A stretch of 5,973 bases of DNA, from NCBI GenBank assembly GCA_025449475.1, contig JANWJM010000131.1, forward strand, positions 1 to 5,973, given 5' to 3'. The position numbers were made by a program, and so were the translations under genes. Source of the stretch: Thermoactinomycetaceae bacterium (lineage in GTDB: Bacteria > Bacillota > Bacilli > Thermoactinomycetales > Thermoactinomycetaceae). Below are positions 1 to 5,629 of this stretch, in pieces. The first letter of the stretch is position 1. Each line of letters opens with the position of its first letter. The notes beneath the pieces are model-generated. The model searched no databases and was not told where the DNA came from. It was given only the letters and a program-made list of their open reading frames with translations.

Positions 1-334
1 CGTGGATACTGTTCGCTCATTGGTGCAAACCTATCCCCAGCATGAATTTTATTTTATAGTAGGGGCAGATACAGTCAATGATCTGCCAAACTGGCATAAA
101 ATAAAAGAGATTATAAGATTCATAAAATTTATTGGTGTCCATCGTCCAAGCGTTCAACTGGCACCTATACCAAGTTGGATCAATCAGGGCTTGATTTGGA
201 TAAAAGAAGAGATAGGAATTTCTGTATCTTCTTCCTATATCCGCCAGAACATTGGCAATCGGAATCTATTACAATATGTATTACCAACAGATGTTTATCA
301 GTATATTGAGGAGAACCGACTCTATGCAGATTGA
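1..334 (+). CDS. nadD: Nicotinate-nucleotide adenylyltransferase, 3' part (5' end outside window)
   Basis: NadD transfers AMP from ATP to nicotinate mononucleotide to make deamido-NAD, a cytosolic step of NAD synthesis. Only the C-terminal 110 or so residues are here; the family is usually about 190-200 residues, so the nucleotide-binding N-terminus lies upstream of the window. The GTG at position 2 is an internal valine codon, not a start. Visible hallmarks are FIVGADTVNDLPNWHK, the family's G-A-D and L-P-x-W-H-K segment, then IGVHRPS, then the late ISVSSSYIRQNI motif (S-x-S-S-x-x-I-R) that contacts ATP, and the closing Y-I-E-E-x-x-L-Y tail. The stop is TGA at 332-334. The gene overlaps yqeK by 11 bases, and the nadD-yqeK-rsfS order is standard in Firmicutes, which supports the call. 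Nothing suggests it is broken. Confidence 0.95.
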   Translation, partial: VDTVRSLVQTYPQHEFYFIVGADTVNDLPNWHKIKEIIRFIKFIGVHRPSVQLAPIPSWINQGLIWIKEEIGISVSSSYIRQNIGNRNLLQYVLPTDVYQYIEENRLYAD

Positions 335-914
335 ACATTTATTAGAGGCTGTAAGGCAGGAGCTTCCTGCCCCCCGTTTTGAGCATACTTTACGGGTGCA
401 AAAATTAGCAGTTAAATTTGCACAGCGAATGGGAATAGATAAAGATAGGACAAGTATTGCAGCTATCCTTCATGACTATTGTAAGTTTTGGCCCAAAGAA
501 AAATTAGTCTCTTGGATCCGAAAATATAAGTTGCCTGATGATCTGCTCGATTATCATTCAGAACTATGGCATGCACCTGTAGGTGCAGAAGTCGCAGCAC
601 GTCACTTTGGGATCATGGATGAGGAGATTTTGCAAGCAATTCGCTACCATACGACTGGACGTCCCTGCATGTCCACATTGGAAAAAATCATTTTTTTGGC
701 GGATTTGTTAGAACCAGGACGTCGTTTTCCAGGGGTTGAAGAACTGCGATCCGATGCGGATAGAGATATCGACTGGGCAGTATGGAAAGCTCTTGATCAT
801 ACCATTTGTTATCTTGTAGAAAGAAGGCAGAAGATCTATCCATTGACAATGTTGGCTCGTAATTACTTTTTGGAAATTGCAAGAGAAAAGGATTTAAGGG
901 AGGAATCTACTTGA
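324..914 (+). CDS. yqeK: HD-domain bis(5'-nucleosyl)-tetraphosphatase (symmetrical), YqeK family
   Basis: YqeK enzymes split the alarmone Ap4A into two ADP using a metal centre held by an HD domain. I chose ATG 324, giving 196 residues, because GAGGAGAA at 308-315 lies 8 bases upstream and the result matches the family's usual length (about 190). The open frame runs back to 252, but that extension lies inside nadD and has no supporting site. Likely metal and substrate residues are H21 (FEHTLRV), H50-D51 (LHDYCK), H83 (WHAPVGAEVA), H109 (RYHTTG) and D127 (ADLLEPGR). These occur in the order expected for YqeK, and the A-D-L-x-E-P-x-R segment is typical of it. The start overlaps the end of nadD by 11 bases and the stop TGA overlaps the rsfS start by 4, so it is probably co-translated with both. 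The Ap4A activity is inferred from the family. Confidence 0.93.
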   Translation: MQIEHLLEAVRQELPAPRFEHTLRVQKLAVKFAQRMGIDKDRTSIAAILHDYCKFWPKEKLVSWIRKYKLPDDLLDYHSELWHAPVGAEVAARHFGIMDEEILQAIRYHTTGRPCMSTLEKIIFLADLLEPGRRFPGVEELRSDADRDIDWAVWKALDHTICYLVERRQKIYPLTMLARNYFLEIAREKDLREEST

Positions 915-1252
915 GTGTAGTGGAAATCGCTCAGTTAGCAGCCACCGCTGCCGAGGAGAAAAAAGCAGAAGAGATCACGATTTTAGATATCCGAGGGCAA
1001 TCGATGATTGCTGATTACTTTGTGATTTGTCACGGAAACTCACAAACGCAAGTACAGGCAATTGTTGAAAGTATTAAAAAGAAAATCCAAAAAGGGAATA
1101 TACCTGTGAAAGGAATCGAAGGTTTACCTGAAGCTCGTTGGGTGTTAATGGATCTCGGCGATGTGGTTGTTCATGTTTTCCACAAAGATGAGCGTGAGTT
1201 TTATGGGCTTGAACGAATATGGGGAGATGCATTGCAAGTAGAAGTCCAATAA
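911..1252 (+). CDS. rsfS: Ribosomal silencing factor RsfS
   Basis: RsfS binds ribosomal protein uL14 on the large subunit and blocks subunit joining, which lowers translation when nutrients run short. The product has 113 residues, close to the family norm of about 105-120. Clear family segments are IADYFVICHGNS (33-44), PVKGIEGLPEARWVLMDLGD (65-84) and VVVHVFHKDEREFYGLERIWGDA (85-107); the Y-F-V-I-C and R-W-V-L-x-D-x-G-D-V-V-V-H segments are diagnostic. The start is TTG 911: AAGGGAGG at 896-903 sits 7 bases upstream, and the TTGA overlap with the yqeK stop fits translational coupling. GTG 917 and GTG 920 are less well placed alternatives. It is the last gene of the nadD-yqeK-rsfS run. I see no intrinsic terminator after it, so upstream transcription may run into the leuS leader. 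Confidence 0.95.
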   Translation: MSVVEIAQLAATAAEEKKAEEITILDIRGQSMIADYFVICHGNSQTQVQAIVESIKKKIQKGNIPVKGIEGLPEARWVLMDLGDVVVHVFHKDEREFYGLERIWGDALQVEVQ

Positions 1253-1272
1253 AAAGGGTTTGACATTTTTGT

Positions 1273-1297
1273 TACATGCATTGACATCAATGATGTA
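1273..1297. repeat. Imperfect inverted repeat over the leuS -35 box
   Basis: TACAT (1273-1277) and ATTGA (1280-1284) on the left mirror TCAAT (1287-1291) and ATGTA (1293-1297) on the right, around a CA centre. All ten pairs match, but the gap between arm segments is two bases on the left and one on the right. The dyad covers the -35 hexamer, a usual place for a repressor operator. No T-run follows, so it is not an intrinsic terminator. I do not recognise a regulator for it, and it could be chance in AT-rich DNA. Confidence 0.4.
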
Positions 1298-1309
1298 CAT
1301 TCATATAAT
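1281..1309 (+). promoter_or_regulatory. Sigma-A-type promoter of the leuS T-box transcript
   Basis: A -35 box TTGACA (1281-1286), a 17-base spacer and a -10 box TATAAT (1304-1309) give a full match to the housekeeping promoter consensus. Transcription would begin near 1316, just before the first helix of the T-box leader. The match is seen directly; the start point is inferred from normal -10 spacing. A second TTGACA at 1260-1265 has no suitable -10 partner. Confidence 0.88.
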
Positions 1310-1321
1310 ATTGAAATTAAA

Positions 1322-1594
1322 TATTAAGAAGCTATGATAAGGAATAGTAATTTCCCAATCTCATGTTCAGAGAGTTGGCAGTTATGGTGAAAGCCAATCT
1401 TGAGATGGTTATGAACTCACCTTATCGCTCCAAAGAAGAAAATTAAAAGTACTCTTTGGCATTTCATCCGTGTTATAGGATCTAGAGTGAGTGTTTGTAA
1501 ATAGAAACACTAATCAGGGTGGTACCGCGGGAATCGTTTATTAACCTCTCGTCCCTAGCATATATGCTGGGGGTGGGAGGTTTTATATATTTTG
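1322..1594 (+). promoter_or_regulatory. T-box riboswitch leader, leucine-specific (CUC specifier)
   Basis: This leader senses uncharged tRNA-Leu and allows transcription into leuS when leucine charging is low. The Stem I base pairs GATAAGG (1336-1342) with CCTTATC (1420-1426). The 5' side of the specifier loop carries AGTA (1346-1349), and its 3' side reads GAACTCACC with the CTC specifier at 1416-1418, pairing with a GAG anticodon. Upper Stem I pairs ATCTCA (1358-1363) with TGAGAT (1401-1406); the apical part has the conserved CAGAGAG and GGTGAAAGCC features. Further helices are CCAAAGA/TCTTTGG (1430-1436/1453-1459), a small ATCC/GGAT hairpin (1466-1469/1478-1481) and a Stem III-like AGTGTTT/AAACACT (1490-1496/1505-1511). 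The T-box AGGGTGGTACCGCGG is at 1516-1530. Its UGGU bulge (1520-1523) would pair with an ACCA tRNA end, fitting the A discriminator of tRNA-Leu. AGGG (1516-1519) can pair with CCCT (1553-1556) as the antiterminator. Confidence 0.95.
1543..1593 (+). terminator. T-box intrinsic terminator upstream of leuS
   Basis: The segments 1543-1560 and 1565-1582 can form an 18-bp hairpin, with a few G-U pairs, around a TATA loop. It is followed by TTTTATATATTTT. Its 5' arm contains CCCT (1553-1556), which the T-box would capture in the alternative antiterminator fold. It should stop transcription when tRNA-Leu is fully charged, and could also stop read-through from rsfS. Confidence 0.93.
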
Positions 1595-1690
1595 TGATAA
1601 AGTAATGTCATGACTGATCATAATGGTTTTGATGATCGTTGATCGACAATTGATAAACGTTGTAAAAATGAGATAGAAAGGAGCTTTGAA

Positions 1691-4150
1691 ATGACTGGTT
1701 ATTCTCCCCATAAAATAGAAGAGAAATGGCAAAAAGTTTGGGCACAAAGTAAATTGTATCAAACAAATCAAGATGAAAAAAAAGAAAAATATTATGTATT
1801 GGAGCAATTTCCTTACCCATCGGGTGAAGGGTTACATATGGGGCATGTTCGTGTCTATTCGATTGGCGATGTATTAGCTCGCTACTGGCGAATGAAAGGA
1901 TATCGCGTATTGCATCCAATGGGCGCTGACGCTTTTGGTTTACCTGCCGAAAATGCAGCAATCGAACGAGGTGTCAATCCACGAACATGGACACTGAGGA
2001 ACATGGACCAAATCCAAAAGGAACAGACACTCCTAGGTGCTTCCTATGATTGGGATCGCTATGTTGCTACGTGTTTGCCTGAATATTATCACTTTAATCA
2101 ATGGTTGTTTCAGCTCTTTTATAAAAAGGGACTCGCTTATCGAAAAAAAGCGATGGTCAACTGGTGTCCTGATTGCTCGACAGTACTGGCCAACGAGCAA
2201 GTGGAAAACGGAAAGTGTTGGCGTTGTAGTTCAGAAGTGATCAAGAAAGAATTGAAACAATGGTTCTTTAAAATTACAGAGTATGCAGAACGGTTATTAG
2301 AAGGATTGGATCAGCTTCCCAAATGGCCTGAAAAAGTAAAAGCGATGCAACGCAACTGGATTGGAAAAAGTGAAGGAACCGAGGTCACCTTTACGATTCC
2401 TGAATTGCAGGATGAGTCTGTAACGGTTTTTACGACACGACCAGATACGTTATATGGAGTGACTTACTTGGTGCTGGCTCCTGAACATCCGCTTGTGATG
2501 AAATGTATTCAAGGAAAAGAGAATGAATCCGTGATTCGCAAATTTATTGAACAGATGAATAAGCAATCCGAGATCGAACGGACATCCACAGAAGCAGAAA
2601 AAATTGGTTATCCAACCGGTACATATGCAAAGCATCCATTAACTGGTCAAACCATCCCCATCTGGGTTGCCAATTATGTACTGATGGATTATGGAACCGG
2701 TGCAGTGATGGGTGTACCTGCGCATGATGAACGTGATTATCAGTTTGCGAAAAAGTATCAATTGCCGATTCGAGAAGTGATCCGCCCCAAAGATCACGTT
2801 GGGTCGGAATCGTCAACCGTTCCGCATACGGAAGAAGGTGTTTTGGTTAACTCAGGTCCATTCGATGGATTGGACAATGAATCAGCGAAAGTGGCGATTT
2901 CGGATTATCTTGAAAAAGAGGGATGGGGTAAAACGACTATTCAATATCGCCTTCGCGATTGGTTGATCTCACGTCAACGATATTGGGGAACCCCTATTCC
3001 AATTGTTTACTGCGATCAATGTGGAACGGTTCCGGTGCCGAAAGAACAATTGCCCGTCTTGCTACCAGAGGATGTAGAATTCGATGGGAAACGATACCCG
3101 CTTACTACCTCTGAATCATTCCTTCATACGGAATGCCCCAACTGCGGGAAAGCTGCAAGACGGGAAACGGATACAATGGATACGTTTGTGGATTCATCCT
3201 GGTACTTTTTACGATTTGTGGATCCAAGGAATTCAAAGATTCCATTTGAACCAACAGAAGCTAAGAACTGGTTGCCGATTGATGAATATGTGGGTGGCAT
3301 TGAGCATGCTGTTCTACATTTACTTTATTCACGGTTTTTTACCAAAGTGCTCTATGATGAAGGCATGCTGTCGGTCGAAGAACCGTTTGAGAGCTTATTA
3401 GCACAAGGGATGGTTTTAAAAGACGGCGAGAAAATGTCAAAATCAAAGGGAAATGTCGTCAGTCCGATGGAGATTATCAATAAGTATGGTGCAGACACAG
3501 CACGGCTCTTTATCTTGTTTGCCGCACCTCCTGAACGCGACCTGGATTGGAGCGATACAGGGGTAGAGGGAAGTTATCGGTTTTTACATCGCGTTTGGCG
3601 TTTAGTTGAACAACATCAAGCTCTCTTCCAGCATCATCAACCATCTATGAAAGCCAATACGGCTACAAAAACGTTAAATCGCCTGATTCATACTACGATT
3701 CGCAAGGTGACCCATGAGATTGGGGAACGAAATCACTTTAATACAGCGATTAGTTCTATTATGGAGTTGGTAAATGGGATCTCCAATCTACAAAACGAGG
3801 CGGCTCCTGAAACGATCCGAGATGCGATACAGAATTTGATTCTGCTATTAGCTCCATTCGTTCCTCATATTGCGGAGGAGCTTTGGCATAAGATCGGTCA
3901 TTCAGAAAGTGTTCATTTGCAAGCCTGGCCTTCGTATGATGAAGAAGCGCTCATCATGGATGAAGTAGAAATCGTCGTGCAAGTGAATGGGAAGGTAAGA
4001 ACCAAAATCCATGTTCCAACTTCCGCTGATCCAAAAGAGATAGAGAATCAAGCATTAGAACAAGAAAAGATCCAAACTTATCTTCAAGGCAAAAATATTC
4101 ATAAGGTCATTGTCATTCCGAAAAAATTGGTCAATATTGTTGCAAAGTAG
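1691..4150 (+). CDS. leuS: Leucyl-tRNA synthetase, complete
   Basis: LeuS charges tRNA-Leu with leucine in the cytosol and edits mischarged products. It is a class I synthetase of 819 residues, close to the Firmicutes norm of just over 800. In order: the HIGH-type motif HMGH at 49-52 after FPYPSGEGL; a zinc-ribbon cysteine set C159/C162/C176/C179; the CP1 editing domain with TTRPDT at 248-253 and GVPAHDERD, whose D349 should be the conserved editing aspartate; a second cysteine set C441/C444 and C482/C485; DTFVDSSWYFLRF; the KMSKS loop at 581-585; then the anticodon-binding helices and C-terminal domain with VVQVNGKVRTKI. ATG 1691 is supported by AAAGGAG at 1677-1683, 7 bases upstream, and by the family N-terminus (Y-x-P-x-x-I-E-x-K-W). 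Expression is controlled by the T-box upstream, and a terminator follows the TAG at once. No key residue looks missing. Confidence 0.98.
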   Translation: MTGYSPHKIEEKWQKVWAQSKLYQTNQDEKKEKYYVLEQFPYPSGEGLHMGHVRVYSIGDVLARYWRMKGYRVLHPMGADAFGLPAENAAIERGVNPRTWTLRNMDQIQKEQTLLGASYDWDRYVATCLPEYYHFNQWLFQLFYKKGLAYRKKAMVNWCPDCSTVLANEQVENGKCWRCSSEVIKKELKQWFFKITEYAERLLEGLDQLPKWPEKVKAMQRNWIGKSEGTEVTFTIPELQDESVTVFTTRPDTLYGVTYLVLAPEHPLVMKCIQGKENESVIRKFIEQMNKQSEIERTSTEAEKIGYPTGTYAKHPLTGQTIPIWVANYVLMDYGTGAVMGVPAHDERDYQFAKKYQLPIREVIRPKDHVGSESSTVPHTEEGVLVNSGPFDGLDNESAKVAISDYLEKEGWGKTTIQYRLRDWLISRQRYWGTPIPIVYCDQCGTVPVPKEQLPVLLPEDVEFDGKRYPLTTSESFLHTECPNCGKAARRETDTMDTFVDSSWYFLRFVDPRNSKIPFEPTEAKNWLPIDEYVGGIEHAVLHLLYSRFFTKVLYDEGMLSVEEPFESLLAQGMVLKDGEKMSKSKGNVVSPMEIINKYGADTARLFILFAAPPERDLDWSDTGVEGSYRFLHRVWRLVEQHQALFQHHQPSMKANTATKTLNRLIHTTIRKVTHEIGERNHFNTAISSIMELVNGISNLQNEAAPETIRDAIQNLILLLAPFVPHIAEELWHKIGHSESVHLQAWPSYDEEALIMDEVEIVVQVNGKVRTKIHVPTSADPKEIENQALEQEKIQTYLQGKNIHKVIVIPKKLVNIVAK

Positions 4151-4176
4151 AGAGGCCTTTTTAGGCTTCTTTTTTT
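4151..4176 (+). terminator. Intrinsic terminator of leuS
   Basis: AGAGGCCT (4151-4158) pairs with AGGCTTCT (4163-4170), with one G-U pair, around a TTTT loop and runs into a T tract through 4176. It begins directly after the leuS TAG stop and should separate leuS from the genes that follow. Confidence 0.92.
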
Positions 4177-4235
4177 GCATAAACGATAGATATGTGGAAA
4201 TGATAAGCACATCATATTATTTGGAGGTTTTGTCA

Positions 4236-4367
4236 GTGAAAAAGGAATCCAAAAAAGCTAAAAGAGTGCGTGAGCGTCCTTTGGAAACCGAACAGCCCCC
4301 CTTAGGTACAGCCTCTTTGGCGAATCAAGAAAAGAAACAAAAGGGCGAGAACCGACCTGCTACGTAG
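4236..4367 (+). CDS. Small highly charged protein of unknown function (43 aa)
   Basis: I do not recognise this product. GTG 4236 is preceded by TTGGAGG (4221-4227) with 8 bases of spacing, a strong ribosome binding site that argues for a real gene; the stop is TAG 4365-4367. The open frame extends upstream to 4110, but that part lies inside leuS and its terminator. The protein begins MKKESKKAKRVRERP, has a short central P-P-L-G-T-A-S-L-A segment and ends in a second charged tract (QEKKQKGENR). It has no cysteine, aromatic residue, signal peptide or membrane segment, so it is probably disordered; the lysine/arginine-rich start could bind nucleic acid, but that is only a guess. It lies between the leuS terminator and the marR promoter, so it should have its own promoter, yet I cannot identify a convincing one. 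Reality of the gene rests mainly on the ribosome binding site. Confidence 0.6.
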   Translation: MKKESKKAKRVRERPLETEQPPLGTASLANQEKKQKGENRPAT

Positions 4368-4375
4368 TAGGGACA

Positions 4376-4404
4376 TTGACGATCTCGATCATTTAAGGTA
4401 GAGT
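4376..4404 (+). promoter_or_regulatory. Probable sigma-A promoter of the MarR-family regulator gene
   Basis: TTGACG (4376-4381), a 17-base spacer and TAGAGT (4399-4404) match the housekeeping consensus in 5 of 6 and 4 of 6 bases. Transcription would start near 4411, inside the inverted repeat that directly follows, so a protein bound there would block initiation. The promoter is inferred from sequence only. Confidence 0.6.
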
Positions 4405-4425
4405 ATATATTGAATTCGAGATATT
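4404..4425. promoter_or_regulatory. MhqR-like operator 1 (autoregulatory site before the marR-type gene)
   Basis: A dyad centred on GAATTC (4412-4417) has a strong right half, TTCGAGATAT, and a weaker left half, ATATATTGAA. Read on the opposite strand it contains TATCTCGAATTCAA, the same 14 bases as the site at 4903-4924. It resembles the B. subtilis MhqR operator as I recall it (tATCTcgaAtTCgAGATa). Its place from the -10 box over the likely start point suits autorepression. Confidence 0.72.
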
Positions 4426-4446
4426 TGAAAAGGTGGTCATCTGTTC

Positions 4447-4899
4447 GTGCAAAGGTTAGATCGAGAAGATCAATCCCTGCGTGTATTGATTACTCTTTCT
4501 CGCGCCTATAAAACGTTAATGGAATATGTGCGAAAAGATGTCAAACAATATGGGTTGAATGCAACAGAATTTGCGGTAATGGAGCTTCTCTATCATAAAG
4601 GTTCCCAGAGCATCCAGCAAATTGGCAACCGAATATTATTGGCGAGTGGAAGCATCACGTATGTAGTGGATCAGCTATCCAAAAAGGAGTTTCTTAAACG
4701 AAGATCGTCCGAAGAGGACCGTCGAGTGATCTACGTTGAATTAACTTCGAAAGGGAAAAAGCTGTTTGATCAAATCTTTCCACGACACCGCCAATCCATT
4801 CAATATGCACTCGGTCATCTTTCGTTCGAGGAACAAGAAATCCTCGTGATGTTGCTAAAAAAGTTGGGATTAAGTGTCGAAACAAAGATCCTCAAATAA
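4447..4899 (+). CDS. MarR-family transcriptional regulator, MhqR-like
   Basis: A 150-residue winged helix-turn-helix protein of the MarR family, which act as dimers and usually repress nearby genes until a small ligand or oxidant releases them. The N-terminal helices (about 10-35) form the dimer side. The DNA-binding part spans about 38-100: SIQQIGNRILLASGSITYVVDQLSKKEFLKR holds the recognition helix, and SSEEDRRVIYVELT forms the wing with the family D-x-R pair (D91, R93). The ASGSITYVVDQL stretch is what I associate with the MhqR (YkvE) subgroup. There is no cysteine, so sensing by direct thiol oxidation is unlikely and ligand binding is the better guess. The start is GTG 4447 with AAAGGTGG at 4428-4435, a slightly long 11-base spacing. 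It precedes two flavoenzyme genes and carries a matching operator on each side, so it probably controls itself and them. Confidence 0.9.
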   Translation: MQRLDREDQSLRVLITLSRAYKTLMEYVRKDVKQYGLNATEFAVMELLYHKGSQSIQQIGNRILLASGSITYVVDQLSKKEFLKRRSSEEDRRVIYVELTSKGKKLFDQIFPRHRQSIQYALGHLSFEEQEILVMLLKKLGLSVETKILK

Positions 4900-4902
4900 G
4901 CA

Positions 4903-4924
4903 TTTATCTCGAATTCAAGATGAT
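4903..4924. promoter_or_regulatory. MhqR-like operator 2 (before the wrbA-type gene)
   Basis: A dyad centred on GAATTC (4911-4916) has left half TTATCTCGAA and right half TTCAAGATGA. It shares TATCTCGAATTCAA with the reverse complement of the site at 4404-4425. It lies 3 bases past the marR-type stop and about 50 bases before the wrbA start. I cannot identify a convincing -35/-10 pair around it, so it may control a weak promoter or act on read-through from the regulator gene. Confidence 0.72.
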
Positions 4925-4974
4925 GATCAAAGGGAATCTGTTGTTGAAGCCGAAAATTTAGGGAGGAATGAACC

Positions 4975-5592
4975 ATGGGAAAAGTGAAACTGGCCATTAT
5001 TTATTACAGTTCAACTGGAACAAACTATCAGTTGGCAAAATGGGCAGAAACAGGTGCGCAAGAGGCTGGAGCTGAAGTAAGAGTACGCAAAGTTCAAGAA
5101 CTTGCACCGCAAGCGGCTATTGATACGAATCCAGCTTGGAAAGCACATATTGAGCAAACGAAAGATGTTCCAGAAGTTTCTTTAGATGATCTCGAGTGGG
5201 CCGATGCATTGATCTTTAGTATGCCTTCAAGATTTGGAAATGTCCCCTCACAAATGAAACAATTTCTAGATACAACCGGTGGGCTCTGGGCACAAGGGAA
5301 GTTAGCCAACAAAGTTGTAAGCGCCATGACTTCTGCTCAGAATGCAAATGGCGGTCAAGAACAGACCATTCTAAGTTTGTATACGACCATGTACCATTGG
5401 GGAGCGATTGTTGTCGCGCCAGGATATACAGATCCTAGCATCTTCGCTGCTGGTGGCAATCCATACGGTGGGAGTGTGACCGTGGATCAAGAAGGAAAGA
5501 TGCTCGGAGATGTAGAAGACGCGTTTAAGTATCAAGCAAAACGAACCGTAACAGTTGCATCTTGGGTAAAAAAAGGTTTGCAGGGTGAATGA
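4975..5592 (+). CDS. wrbA: NAD(P)H:quinone oxidoreductase, WrbA type (flavodoxin fold)
   Basis: WrbA-type enzymes are FMN-containing cytosolic proteins that reduce quinones by two electrons with NAD(P)H, avoiding reactive semiquinones. The product has 205 residues, near the family's roughly 200. The FMN phosphate loop is YYSSTGTN (10-17). FSMPSRFGNVPSQMKQFLDTTGGLW (81-105) matches the family P-T-R-[FY]-G-N-x-x-x-x-M-x-x-F-x-D segment. TSAQNANGGQEQTILS (119-134) corresponds to the loop seen as T-S-T-G-T-x-H/G-G-G-Q-E in relatives, and H141 may be the isoalloxazine-facing histidine. GGNPYGGS (160-167) is the typical late glycine-rich motif. ATG 4975 has AGGGAGG at 4960-4966, 8 bases upstream. 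The gene follows the MarR-type regulator and a matching operator, pointing to induction by quinones or similar electrophiles. I use wrbA as a family name; closely related family members differ in substrate, so quinone activity is inferred. Confidence 0.9.
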   Translation: MGKVKLAIIYYSSTGTNYQLAKWAETGAQEAGAEVRVRKVQELAPQAAIDTNPAWKAHIEQTKDVPEVSLDDLEWADALIFSMPSRFGNVPSQMKQFLDTTGGLWAQGKLANKVVSAMTSAQNANGGQEQTILSLYTTMYHWGAIVVAPGYTDPSIFAAGGNPYGGSVTVDQEGKMLGDVEDAFKYQAKRTVTVASWVKKGLQGE

Positions 5593-5610
5593 TGCGAATC
5601 ATTCACCTTG
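5581..5610 (+). other. Intercistronic hairpin spanning the wrbA stop codon
   Basis: Bases 5581-5593 pair without a bulge with 5598-5610 (13 bp, one G-U) around a GCGA loop, which is a GNRA tetraloop. The wrbA stop TGA (5590-5592) lies in the 5' arm. No T-run follows, so it is not a normal intrinsic terminator. It may stabilise or divide the mRNA, or set the ratio of the two flavoenzymes; the role is inference. Confidence 0.65.
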
Positions 5611-5629
5611 ACCAAGTGAGAGTGATAAG

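Noticed and set aside
252..323. Longer N-terminus for yqeK starting at 252
   Set aside because: It lies inside nadD, adds residues unlike the family, and the ribosome binding site clearly serves ATG 324.
688..882. Open frame on the - strand inside yqeK
   Set aside because: It overlaps a clearly conserved gene in antisense, shows no recognisable protein features and has no good ribosome binding site. The same holds for the - strand frames at 1583-1807, 1608-1961, 2450-2635, 2544-2816, 4694-4885, 4815-4997 and 5094-5327.
1251..1270. Intrinsic terminator after rsfS
   Set aside because: Only AAAAA and TTTTT can pair around a 10-base loop; there is no GC stem.
1260..1288. First TTGACA (1260-1265) as a separate promoter
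   Set aside because: No -10-like hexamer lies 16-18 bases downstream; the second TTGACA pairs perfectly with TATAAT.
1623..1676. 17-codon frame between the T-box terminator and leuS, as a leader peptide
   Set aside because: It has no ribosome binding site and no run of leucine codons, and the T-box already explains regulation.
2037..2240. + strand open frame inside leuS in another frame (also 3084-3401)
   Set aside because: Both are out-of-frame shadows of the conserved leuS reading frame.
4175..4220. Promoter for the small charged gene, including a spore-type (sigma E/G) reading of CATATTAT at 4213-4220
   Set aside because: The CATATTAT box lies too close to the ribosome binding site, and no -35 element sits at the right distance. 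TTGCAT to TGATAA has a 20-base spacer, which is too long to trust.
4110..4235. Longer N-terminus for the small charged protein
   Set aside because: This would run through the end of leuS and its terminator hairpin; the ribosome binding site points to GTG 4236.
4357..4370. Short palindrome around CTACGTAG at the end of the small gene, as a terminator
   Set aside because: There is no loop and no T tract; it is probably incidental.
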